The notes beneath the pieces were generated by a model that saw nothing but the letters and a program-made list of their open reading frames with translations, was not told the origin of the DNA and searched no databases. A stretch of 8,370 bases of DNA from Lachnospiraceae bacterium. Its GTDB lineage: Bacteria > Bacillota_A > Clostridia > Lachnospirales > Lachnospiraceae. The DNA is taken from assembly GCA_017540915.1 (NCBI GenBank), contig JAFYAD010000254.1, positions 1 through 8,370 of the forward strand, written 5' to 3'. Below are positions 1-5,795 of this stretch, in pieces; the first letter of the stretch is position 1, and each line of letters opens with the position of its first letter. Both the position numbers and the translations under genes were made by a program.

Positions 1-1
1 C

Positions 2-346
2 TCTCAGTATGATCATCCTCATACATTGGCACGATATGCTGAGGTGGCTGATTATCTCGGTCTCGGCGGTGCAAATGACGAAGAGAAGCTTGAGAACCTT
101 ATAAAGGCTATCGATGAACTCAAGGAGAAGATCGGTATCAAGCCCACCATCAAAGACTATGTTCCGGATGAGGAAGACTTCCTTGCAAGACTTGATGATA
201 TGGTAGAGCAGGCATTTGATGATCAGTGCACCGGAGCAAACCCGCGTTATCCGCTGATGGAGGAGATCAAGCAGATGTATCTCAACGCATACTACGGAAA
301 GACTTTTACGGAAGTCGAGAAACCGGGCGCAGAGCAGCTTGCCTGA
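2..346 (+). CDS. adhE: Bifunctional acetaldehyde-CoA/alcohol dehydrogenase, C-terminal fragment
   Basis: The last 114 codons of a protein whose start lies left of the window. AdhE reduces acetyl-CoA to acetaldehyde and then ethanol in two NADH-dependent steps, regenerating NAD+ during fermentation in the cytoplasm. The visible part matches the extreme C-terminus of the iron-dependent alcohol dehydrogenase half: HPHTLARYAEVADYLGLGG near the beginning, and the near-invariant FDDQCTGANPRYPLMEEIK stretch followed by MYLNAYYG at about residues 74-99 of the fragment. The iron-binding histidines and the whole aldehyde dehydrogenase half are outside, so catalytic integrity cannot be judged. Full AdhE proteins are about 860-900 residues. 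The frame is open from base 2. A stand-alone iron alcohol dehydrogenase is the alternative, but the DDQCTGANPRYP tail is much more typical of AdhE. No clear U-tailed terminator follows. Confidence 0.92.
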   Translation, partial: SQYDHPHTLARYAEVADYLGLGGANDEEKLENLIKAIDELKEKIGIKPTIKDYVPDEEDFLARLDDMVEQAFDDQCTGANPRYPLMEEIKQMYLNAYYGKTFTEVEKPGAEQLA

Positions 347-369
347 TGCTAAGGGGCAAATAATACACA

Positions 370-389
370 GGATTTACCGAAAGGTATCC
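370..389 (+). other. Small GAAA-capped hairpin between adhE and the kinase gene
   Basis: GGA, two unpaired T, TACC, then a GAAA loop, then GGTATCC. This gives a 7-bp stem with a 2-nt bulge and a GNRA-type tetraloop. It lacks a following T-run, so it is not a normal intrinsic terminator. It could protect the adhE mRNA 3' end or be chance. It lies 28 nt upstream of the next start codon. Confidence 0.3.
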
Positions 390-403
390 GAATGACATAT
401 TGT

Positions 404-410
404 GGGAGGA
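404..410 (+). promoter_or_regulatory. Ribosome binding site deciding the kinase start
   Basis: GGGAGGA sits 7 nt before the ATG at 418. An in-frame TTG at 400 would place this site inside the coding sequence, so the ATG at 418 is the better start. Confidence 0.85.
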
Positions 411-417
411 AATTTAC

Positions 418-1167
418 ATGAAACTTGACAATGTGATCGCGGAAAGAGGCAAAAAGACCGTATACCGCGACGGAGATAAATGTATAAAGGTTTTCAGTGA
501 GGATTATTCAAAGTCCGATATTCTGAATGAGGCACTCAATCAGGCCAGGATCGAGGAGACGGGACTTAATATTCCCAAGCTTTACGAGGTAACGGTAGTC
601 GATGGAAAATGGGCTATCGTATATGAGTATATCGAGGGCAAGACTCTCGCTCAGCTCATGGAGGAAAACCCGGATAAGATAGATGAGTATCTGGATCGCT
701 TTGTGGATATCCAGCTGGAGATCCAGAGCAAGAGGAGCCCGCTGCTCACAAAGCTTAAGAGCAAGATGAACAGAAAGATCAGCATGACAAATCTGGATGC
801 TACCACAAGGTATGAGCTTCACACCAGACTGGAAGGTCTTCCGAAACATACCAAGATCTGCCACGGTGACTTCGATCCATCGAATGTCATTATCACTGCA
901 GACGACAAGGCATACGTTATCGACTGGGCACATGTTACACAGGGTAACGCTTCTGCCGATGTTGCCAGAACTTACCTTCTCTTCTGCCTCGAGGGCAAAA
1001 AAGAAATGGCTGAGAAGTACCTCAACATCTTCTGCAAGAAGAGCGATACCGCAAAGCAGTACGTTCAGAAATGGATGCCTATCGTGGCAGCTTCCCAGTC
1101 AGTCAAGGGAAATGAAAAGGAACGGGAATTCCTGCTCAGCTGGGTGAACATTGTGGATTACGAATAA
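418..1167 (+). CDS. Aminoglycoside-phosphotransferase-fold small-molecule kinase, substrate unknown
   Basis: A 249-residue soluble protein with the eukaryotic-kinase-like APH/choline kinase fold. The N-lobe has a likely ATP-contacting lysine in CIKVF (K24) and a helix-C glutamate candidate at E38. The hinge is IVYEYIEGKTL (67-77). The catalytic loop HGDFDPSN spans 149-156, with D151 as likely base and N156 as metal ligand. The second metal-binding aspartate is D169 in VIDWAH. All key residues are therefore present and the enzyme is probably active. Members of this family phosphorylate hydroxyls of small molecules (aminoglycosides, choline, sugars, amino acids). The clostridial proteins that resemble this one, of the type grouped as TIGR02172, have no settled substrate, and antibiotic resistance should not be assumed. 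It lies 71 nt after adhE in the same direction and may be cotranscribed; I see no convincing promoter of its own. The hairpin at 1209-1246 follows it. Confidence 0.85.
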   Translation: MKLDNVIAERGKKTVYRDGDKCIKVFSEDYSKSDILNEALNQARIEETGLNIPKLYEVTVVDGKWAIVYEYIEGKTLAQLMEENPDKIDEYLDRFVDIQLEIQSKRSPLLTKLKSKMNRKISMTNLDATTRYELHTRLEGLPKHTKICHGDFDPSNVIITADDKAYVIDWAHVTQGNASADVARTYLLFCLEGKKEMAEKYLNIFCKKSDTAKQYVQKWMPIVAASQSVKGNEKEREFLLSWVNIVDYE

Positions 1168-1208
1168 TCGAATTAATCAGGATTAAAAAAGATATAGGTT
1201 TGATTTTG

Positions 1209-1246
1209 AAAGAGTCTGTTTCGCAAGTATGCGAAACAGACTCTTT
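1209..1246. terminator. Perfect 16-bp hairpin, probable bidirectional terminator
   Basis: AAAGAGTCTGTTTCGC (1209-1224) is exactly complementary to GCGAAACAGACTCTTT (1231-1246) across a 6-nt spacer whose outer bases can add a 17th pair. It lies between convergent genes (kinase on +, secreted protein on -), 41 nt past the kinase stop. The A-tract on one arm and T-tract on the other give a U-rich stem end in either direction, though the free U-run beyond the stem is short (GTGATGG on +, CAAAATC on -). Confidence 0.75.
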
Positions 1247-1318
1247 GTGATGGATTCTGCATTTATGTAGGCTTCATATTTTTCTTTAATATCGGAAGGT
1301 GAAATGCCATCCCTAATT

Positions 1319-2419
1319 TTAGCCTTTGACTTTTATGCTCTTAAGATTTCCTTTCTTTCCCCAGACTGTCCAGGGTGAGTAGTATTTCTTGCCGCCTGCG
1401 TTAACATATGTTCTGACACGCACATAGTAAGAAGTATTTTTGTTGAGCCCGGAGATAGAAACTGTATCATTGCTGTATGATGTGGTACTGCTCTTTGTGT
1501 TTTTCTTAAATTTGCTGTCGGTTGCGACCTGTACTTCGTAACCGCTTACATATTCATTGCGACCGAATGTTGCTGTAAGCTGACCGCTGTATGAACTCGT
1601 GACCTTCTTAACAGCAACAGTGGGAAACTTTTCCTGTTTGAGGGTGAAAGAGTAAATGCCTGTGTCGGTTCCGATATTGGTGGGATTCTCTTTACATGTA
1701 AAATAATATGTACCTTTAGCACAGAAATACTTATACTCGTGTTTTCCGGGCTCGATATTGCTTGTGCTGTTTTTTATATCTCCAAATGATGAGTTGACTT
1801 CTACATTCACGCTCTTGACATCGCTGTCAAGTTTTAATGTAACAAAGCCGTCTTTTTTCATATCAAATTTGTATATGTCGACGCTGTCATTGTCTGTGAG
1901 CAGGGCTTTGATCTTCTTGCCGAGCTTGTATGAAGTTGCAGATGTAGTCTCATTATTTCGTTTGCTATACGACTCGGATGCGGTTTCCTTAGCGTCTGTA
2001 AAAGATAATGAGAATGAATATGATTTGTGAGTATCGGGAGCGGCGAAATCGCTGTTAAATAACTTTATCTCATAATCTCCTCCGAGAAGAATCAGAGAAT
2101 CGTTGTAGGTAGCCCCTCCTTTTATAGTAGATGCATGACGGTCAATGAATCTGCTGCCGGATTCATCAAACACAACGAATGTGCACCAGTCTTTGTCAAA
2201 CGAGTAATTAAAGTCTACGGTTCCTGATGAATCAAGAGAAAACTTATAGATATGGGTATCCATTCCATCAAATTCTCCGTCATATGTTGTATCGAAGCCC
2301 ACGGTTCCCATATCAATTTGGTTTTCAGCCTTAACCGGCTGAGTTGGTACCGCGGAAACAGCAAGTGCCAATCCGAGAACGGACGCAGTAAAAAATTTGA
2401 AAAAGCCTTTTTTAATCAT
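1319..2419 (-). CDS. Secreted protein with two PPC-like beta-sandwich domains and a C-terminal Fn3-like domain
   Basis: A 366-residue exported protein of unknown function. Residues 1-31 form a signal peptide: MIKK basic end, hydrophobic core to about residue 23, and a VKA cleavage site before E32. Residues ~34-141 and ~162-262 look like two copies of a pre-peptidase-C-terminal (PPC) type beta-sandwich. Each has a 'D/H-IYKF' strand (56-60, 182-185), a GTVDF or GFVTL strand (66-70, 191-195), a glycine turn before a YEIKL or YYFTC strand, and a closing YSFSLSF or YSFTL strand. Residues ~266-355 resemble a fibronectin type III module (SGYEVQVATDSKF, then TSYYVRVRTYV and YSPW). No catalytic motif, sortase signal or membrane anchor is visible, so it is probably released or held non-covalently. 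A binding or adhesion role is inference. The start has AGGAGG (2429-2434) 9 nt upstream. It begins 24 nt after the upstream HTH gene ends, suggesting one transcript. Confidence 0.82.
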   Translation of the reverse strand: MIKKGFFKFFTASVLGLALAVSAVPTQPVKAENQIDMGTVGFDTTYDGEFDGMDTHIYKFSLDSSGTVDFNYSFDKDWCTFVVFDESGSRFIDRHASTIKGGATYNDSLILLGGDYEIKLFNSDFAAPDTHKSYSFSLSFTDAKETASESYSKRNNETTSATSYKLGKKIKALLTDNDSVDIYKFDMKKDGFVTLKLDSDVKSVNVEVNSSFGDIKNSTSNIEPGKHEYKYFCAKGTYYFTCKENPTNIGTDTGIYSFTLKQEKFPTVAVKKVTSSYSGQLTATFGRNEYVSGYEVQVATDSKFKKNTKSSTTSYSNDTVSISGLNKNTSYYVRVRTYVNAGGKKYYSPWTVWGKKGNLKSIKVKG

Positions 2420-2443
2420 TGGAAAATTCCTCCTTTTTTATAA

Positions 2444-2938
2444 TTATTCGTTGATGATATCGGATATCTTACCGTCCGCAATGGATTTGTCAACCCAGAG
2501 GGATAAGGTATCAACCGACATTGAAATCTTTGATAGTTCGCTGCGGATCTTTTTGAAATCTTCATATTCGTCCTCAGTGATCTGTCCGTCTGCGGTTATT
2601 TCTATGAGGCGGTCTTTTTCTTTGTTTATCCTGTTTAGTGTTGCTATCATTTCAAGTATGATGCCTGACAGATCCTTCATCTGGAGTTCGGGAACATAGA
2701 TCTGACCGATGGGACATTCATGCGAGCAGTAGTAATTACACAGCTGCGGCGTTTTGTATGCCTTGGACATGGCCAGGACATCCTCGGGATGTGGCAGCAT
2801 TTTCTCGCTCTCTATTTTTTCGATCTTATCGGGTGATATGAATTCCAACAGTTCACCGGCCTGTTCCCTCGTGAGGTCAAGAGCCTCTCGACTGAGCTGA
2901 TATATGTTCTTGTTTTCACGTATCGATCTTTTTCCCAT
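2444..2938 (-). CDS. XRE-like helix-turn-helix protein with a Cys3 motif and helical C-terminus
   Basis: A 164-residue protein with three parts. Residues ~10-62 form a divergent Cro/CI-type helix-turn-helix: YQLSREALDLTREQAGELL, then SPDKIEKIESEK as recognition region, then PHPEDVLAMSKAY. Residues 66-80 hold LCNYYCSHECPIG, with cysteines 67, 71 and 75 spaced CX3CX3C plus histidine 73. Residues ~85-160 are strongly helical and probably coiled-coil (ILEMIATLNRINKEKDRLIEI, then EDFKKIRSELSKI). The cysteines suggest a metal site or redox switch, which is inference. I recall similar 'C..YC..ECPIG' HTH proteins in Firmicutes, usually of unknown role. ATG at 2938 is preceded by GGAGGAG (2944-2950) with a 5-nt gap. 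It heads a minus-strand pair with the secreted protein gene and lies divergent to a second XRE gene at 3360. Confidence 0.85.
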   Translation of the reverse strand: MGKRSIRENKNIYQLSREALDLTREQAGELLEFISPDKIEKIESEKMLPHPEDVLAMSKAYKTPQLCNYYCSHECPIGQIYVPELQMKDLSGIILEMIATLNRINKEKDRLIEITADGQITEDEYEDFKKIRSELSKISMSVDTLSLWVDKSIADGKISDIINE

Positions 2939-2988
2939 GACAACTCCTCCAAATCACGCTTTTTGCATGAACATCAGACACAAATACT

Positions 2989-3017
2989 TTTATATCGTAT
3001 TACAGAGAAAAAATCAA
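2989..3017 (-). promoter_or_regulatory. Sigma-A-type promoter for the minus-strand HTH/secreted-protein pair
   Basis: Read on the minus strand: TTGATT (3017-3012), a 17-nt spacer, then TATAAA (2994-2989). Matches to TTGACA and TATAAT are good and the spacing is ideal. Transcription would start near 2982, giving a leader of about 45 nt before the ATG at 2938. Confidence 0.6.
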
Positions 3018-3230
3018 GTGACGGCAGAGTTGCTTTTTGGCATCAGCCAGATATCTTAAGCTCGCGTTGTGTGAAATTAGCCAAAAGATTATGTTGTATT
3101 ATCATTGTTGCTTATCTCCGTCCTGATGGATGTCTGTCGCTGTTTGCCGAAATAACCGGGAATCAAGTATTTCTGTAGTAAATTGCTGTCAATCCCAACA
3201 ATGTTTGTATCGGTAAGAACGATATAAAGT

Positions 3231-3244
3231 TTAGTTATAACTAA
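3231..3244. promoter_or_regulatory. Perfect 14-bp palindrome, candidate repressor operator
   Basis: TTAGTTATAACTAA is its own reverse complement. It lies 116 nt upstream of the XRE gene start, just after a TATAAA (3223-3228) that could be part of a plus-strand promoter, although no good -35 pairs with it. Size and symmetry fit a dimeric XRE/Cro-type binding site; which regulator binds is unknown. Confidence 0.4.
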
Positions 3245-3287
3245 TAATATTTTGTGCTGCACCATTAAAAAAGCCACAAAAATCGTA

Positions 3288-3307
3288 TAGCATAACTCTG
3301 AATGCTA
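3288..3307. promoter_or_regulatory. TAGCAT-N8-ATGCTA inverted repeat, possible second operator
   Basis: Two perfect 6-nt arms (3288-3293 and 3302-3307) separated by 8 nt, centred about 62 nt before the XRE start. Arm spacing near one helical turn is compatible with a dimeric regulator. Arms this short can also arise by chance in AT-rich DNA. Confidence 0.28.
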
Positions 3308-3359
3308 CAAACATTGAGATAATTTCCGTTTATCATGTTTTTCAAAGGGTGGCGAAAAT

Positions 3360-3692
3360 ATGAACGAGTTAAATTTTATCGAGATTGGAATGAATATAAA
3401 AAAGCGGAGACAGGAATTAAATATCACGCAGGAGCATGTGGCGGAAATTTTGGAGATTAATCCGAGCCATATTTCAAACATAGAGTGTGGTCGTGCTAAT
3501 CCGTCGTTGACGGCTTTGGTGAATATCGCAAATATTCTGAGGTGCAGTGTTGACAGATTTCTGCATCATGAATATACCTATGATGCAGAAGAGTCCGAAG
3601 AGGAAGATGTTGATAGAGTAATAGCAAAACAATTAAAAAAATGCTCACTTGAAAAGAAAAAACGTGTATCTAAGATGATTGATCTAATGTGA
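3360..3692 (+). CDS. Small XRE-family transcriptional repressor
   Basis: A 110-residue DNA-binding protein. Residues ~8-66 form a textbook Cro/CI HTH domain: IGMNIKKRRQELNITQEHVAEIL (helices 1-2), INPSHISNIECGRANPSL (recognition helix and turn), and LVNIANILRCSVDRFL, the usual end of the domain. The tail is acidic (AEESEEEDVD, 76-85), then lysine-rich and helical to the end. No peptidase or ligand-binding domain is present. Proteins like this are typically compact repressors of adjacent or own promoters, and are frequent in phage-derived and accessory regions. The site AGGGTGG (3346-3352) lies 7 nt before the ATG. It is divergent from the Cys-containing HTH gene, so mutual or autoregulation through the shared control region is plausible but unproven. 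No clear hairpin terminator follows, only T-runs at 3747-3760. Confidence 0.9.
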   Translation: MNELNFIEIGMNIKKRRQELNITQEHVAEILEINPSHISNIECGRANPSLTALVNIANILRCSVDRFLHHEYTYDAEESEEEDVDRVIAKQLKKCSLEKKKRVSKMIDLM

Positions 3693-3812
3693 AGTCGATT
3701 TACAGTTTCATTATCGAAGACTAATGAATATTATCCATAGCTAATCTTTTTTCCTTTTTTATCCGATATAAACTGTATACGGGTTTGTATTAAAGATTAT
3801 ATATTCTCGGAG

Positions 3813-4082
3813 GCAGCAATCCGTCAGACGGATGACGCAATTTCCATGATATCAAAGGTTCGGACGATCTTCGGCGTTGCGCAGAACCGGCTTGAATATG
3901 CTTACAAGATAGATCAGAATACAGCCGAAAACAGTCAGGCGGGCGAATCCCGCATCCGTGACACCGATATGGCAAAAGAGATGGTTAATTACAGCAAGCA
4001 TAATACTATAGAACAGGCAGGACAGAACATGTTAGCTCAGGCGAATCAGTCCACACAGGGCGTGATGTCACTGCTGGGTTGA
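3813..4082 (+). pseudogene. Flagellin C-terminal remnant, front of gene missing
   Basis: About 89 codons that match the C-terminal D0/D1 helix of bacterial flagellin: VAQNRLEYAYKIDQNTAEN, then ESRIRDTDMAKEMVNYS (SRIRDTDMA at 3948-3974), then QNMLAQANQSTQGVMSLLG at the end. Whole flagellins are about 270-500 residues and also need an N-terminal D0 helix, which is absent. The frame is open from 3741, after a TAG at 3738-3740, but similarity seems to begin near 3813-3819. Everything upstream reads as unrelated AT-rich DNA. No frameshift or stop breaks the surviving part. The first in-frame ATG (3846) has no ribosome site; a GGAGG at 3809-3813 is 32 nt before it. The best reading is a gene cut by recombination at the edge of the accessory block. 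A reservoir for gene conversion with a complete flagellin elsewhere is a less likely alternative. Confidence 0.82.
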
Positions 4083-4145
4083 TGATTCGACAAATAGTGC
4101 TACTGAATTGCAACCAAAGAGTAACAAAACCGGGGAAGTAATATC

Positions 4146-4796
4146 ATGACAGAGAACACATACAAGGTAAATATGAGATCACATCTTCTGCTCTATGCTG
4201 TGACAGACAGCAGATGGGCTGGGGAGGATGGACTTGCAGCCCAGGTGGAAGCAGCTATTGAGGGCGGTGTCACCATGGTGCAGTTCCGTGAAAAAAACGG
4301 TGATCCGGAAATCAAGAAAGCGACGGCAATCCGTCTTCGTGATATCTGCAGACAGAAGAACATACCTCTTATCATAGATGATGATGTTGATCTTGCGAAA
4401 GAGACGGGGGCGGACGGAGTTCATCTGGGACAGTCAGACATGGATCCGGGGGAAGCACGGAAAATACTGGGTGATTCAGCCATAATAGGCGTTACCGCGA
4501 AGACCGTGGAACAGGCAAGGCTTGCGCAGGAAGCGGGGGTGGATTATCTGGGCAGCGGAGCGGTGTTCGGAACATCCACAAAGCTTGATACCAGACCCAT
4601 GTCCATGGAGACGTTGCGCAGCATAACAGATGCAGTAGACATCCCGGTGGTGGCCATAGGTGGCATCGATGAGACGAATATTGATGGGTTAAGAGGTACA
4701 GGGATTGCAGGCGTTGCGGTTGTGAGCGGTATTTTTGCGAAGCCGGATGTGAAGGCGGCGGCGATGGAGCTGAAGGCACACTGTATGAGGCTTTGA
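4146..4796 (+). CDS. thiE: Thiamine phosphate synthase
   Basis: A 216-residue cytoplasmic TIM-barrel enzyme that joins HMP pyrophosphate and thiazole phosphate to make thiamine phosphate, releasing pyrophosphate. Family signatures occur in order: LYAVTD (16-21), VQFREK (45-50) with the substrate-binding Q46, R48 and K50, LIIDDDVDLA (75-84), GADGVHLGQSD (88-98), GVTAKT (115-120), GSGAVFGTSTK (137-146) for pyrophosphate binding, VVAIGGI (168-174) and AVVSGIF (191-197). Length is normal for the family. One detail: many ThiE proteins have Asn-Asp where this one has D78-D79. GGGGAAG (4132-4138) precedes the ATG by 7 nt; a second ATG at 4173 is possible but lacks such a site. No TPP riboswitch or good promoter is visible in the 63 nt upstream, so transcription may come through the flagellin remnant. 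thiD follows after 99 nt. Confidence 0.95.
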   Translation: MTENTYKVNMRSHLLLYAVTDSRWAGEDGLAAQVEAAIEGGVTMVQFREKNGDPEIKKATAIRLRDICRQKNIPLIIDDDVDLAKETGADGVHLGQSDMDPGEARKILGDSAIIGVTAKTVEQARLAQEAGVDYLGSGAVFGTSTKLDTRPMSMETLRSITDAVDIPVVAIGGIDETNIDGLRGTGIAGVAVVSGIFAKPDVKAAAMELKAHCMRL

Positions 4797-4831
4797 CAAA
4801 TCGTTCAGGTCACAGTAGTTTTACAGGCATT

Positions 4832-4865
4832 CTACAGGTTCTGCCACAAATGCGGTTGCCTGTAG
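4832..4865 (+). promoter_or_regulatory. Hairpin in the thiE-thiD gap with an alternative pairing at the thiD ribosome site
   Basis: CTACAGG (4832-4838) pairs perfectly with CCTGTAG (4859-4865), and the inside can add TGC/GCG-type pairs. The 3' arm can pair elsewhere instead: TGTAGC (4861-4866) with GCTACA (4882-4887). The second fold would enclose the thiD ribosome site AAGGAG (4877-4882). The folds exclude each other. No T-run follows, so this is not a simple terminator. A regulatory role is inference. Confidence 0.35.
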
Positions 4866-4895
4866 CATGAGACAGGAAGGAGCTACAAGATAAAA

Positions 4896-5705
4896 ATGCA
4901 GATCAGTAAAAAGAAAACAGCCCTCACCATAGCAGGCAGCGATTCCAGCGGAGGAGCAGGAATACAGGCGGACATCAAGACTATGACGGCGCATGGAGTC
5001 TATGCCATGAGCGCCATAACTGCGCTGACAGCGCAGAATACGATGGGGGTGCAGGGCGTTTTTTGCGTGACACCGGAGTTTTTGGCTCAGCAGCTGGACA
5101 GTGTGTTTACGGATATTTTCCCGGATGCGGTAAAGACGGGAATGATGGCCGAACCGGATCTTATAAGGATAGTTACGGAAAAGCTGACATTTTACAAGGC
5201 GCGGAATATAGTGGTGGATCCGGTGATGGTGTCCACCAGCGGATCGAAGCTTTTGTCAGACGAGGCGCTTGAGACCATGAAGAGCAGTCTTTTGCCCATA
5301 GCGGATGTCATAACACCCAATATTCCGGAGGCGTCTGTTCTGACAGGATTGGACATAAACTCTGAAAAAGATATGGAAGATGCTGCAAAGCGGATCCATG
5401 AGTCTTTCGGCGTGGCAGTTCTGCTAAAGGGCGGACACGGGCATAACACTGCAAATGACTTGCTGTATGACGGAAAAGAGACAACATGGTTTTACGGTGA
5501 GTGTATAGATAATCCCAATACACACGGTACGGGCTGCACACTCTCCAGCGCCATAGCTTCAAATCTTGCACTGGGCATAGATATGAAAACAGCGGTGACA
5601 AACGCCAAGACCTATATTTCCGGCGCGTTATCGGCAATGCTGGATCTGGGATCCGGTTCGGGACCGTTAGATCATTCGTATCTTATCAGTGGGATCGGAA
5701 ACTGA
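4896..5705 (+). CDS. thiD: Hydroxymethylpyrimidine/phosphomethylpyrimidine kinase
   Basis: A 269-residue ribokinase-fold enzyme that phosphorylates HMP to HMP-P and then HMP-PP, the pyrimidine substrate of ThiE. Motifs in order: TIAGSDSSGGAGIQADIKT (11-29) for substrate binding, TALTAQNT (42-49), KTGMM (80-84), VVDPVM (106-111), TPNIPEA (140-146), LLKGGH (176-181) and the anion-hole loop NTHGTGCTLSSAIA (208-221) with C214. Length matches the family and all motifs are intact. The ATG at 4896 follows AAGGAG (4877-4882) at 13 nt, a slightly long gap; a GAT-AAAA stretch lies between. It is codirectional with thiE and 99 nt downstream, a natural pair because ThiD makes the substrate ThiE uses. Pyridoxal kinase activity occurs in some relatives, but the neighbour argues for thiamine synthesis. 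Confidence 0.95.
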   Translation: MQISKKKTALTIAGSDSSGGAGIQADIKTMTAHGVYAMSAITALTAQNTMGVQGVFCVTPEFLAQQLDSVFTDIFPDAVKTGMMAEPDLIRIVTEKLTFYKARNIVVDPVMVSTSGSKLLSDEALETMKSSLLPIADVITPNIPEASVLTGLDINSEKDMEDAAKRIHESFGVAVLLKGGHGHNTANDLLYDGKETTWFYGECIDNPNTHGTGCTLSSAIASNLALGIDMKTAVTNAKTYISGALSAMLDLGSGSGPLDHSYLISGIGN

Positions 5706-5740
5706 TCATACCGGTAATCCGACTGAATACACAGGCTGTC

Positions 5741-5768
5741 TTGACAAAAGAATGCCGGATGGTAGAAT
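5741..5768 (+). promoter_or_regulatory. Strong sigma-A-type promoter for the two-component genes
   Basis: TTGACA (5741-5746, full consensus), a 16-nt spacer, then TAGAAT (5763-5768, five of six). Transcription would start around 5775, about 50 nt before the regulator start at 5825. This separates the signalling genes from thiD as an independent unit. Confidence 0.75.
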
Positions 5769-5795
5769 GAATGCATAGTTATTGAAGAGGTTACT

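Larger units (their letters stand above)
2939..3359. promoter_or_regulatory. 421-bp divergent control region between the two HTH genes
   Basis: This AT-rich stretch separates two oppositely oriented regulator genes. It holds a minus-strand promoter (2989-3017), a 14-bp palindrome (3231-3244) and a TAGCAT/ATGCTA inverted repeat (3288-3307). Two short open frames (about 62-71 codons, one per strand) lack ribosome sites and recognisable homology and are not called as genes. The middle part (about 3020-3200) shows nothing I can name. Confidence 0.55.

Noticed and set aside
373..401. TTTACC-17-CATATT as a promoter for the kinase
   Set aside because: Transcription would begin within the ribosome site, and the -35 overlaps a hairpin arm.
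400..417. TTG at 400 as start of the kinase gene
   Set aside because: It would place the GGGAGGA ribosome site inside the gene; ATG at 418 is correctly spaced.
508..933. 141-codon minus-strand frame opposite the kinase
   Set aside because: Antisense to a gene with intact catalytic motifs; no ribosome site or homology.
1186..1332. 49-codon minus-strand open stretch through the hairpin, with protein-like composition
   Set aside because: It has no usable start with a ribosome site and includes both arms of the terminator hairpin. A decayed remnant is possible but unsupported.
1403..1412. AACATATGTT palindrome, SOS-box-like
   Set aside because: It lies inside the coding end of the secreted protein gene and lacks the flanking bases of a Gram-positive LexA site.
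2963..3178. 71-codon plus-strand open frame in the divergent control region
   Set aside because: No ribosome site, no recognisable domain, and it runs over the minus-strand promoter. Most likely chance.
3089..3277. 62-codon minus-strand open frame with a GTG start
   Set aside because: No ribosome site and no known motif; it covers the palindrome and control region. A decayed gene cannot be excluded.
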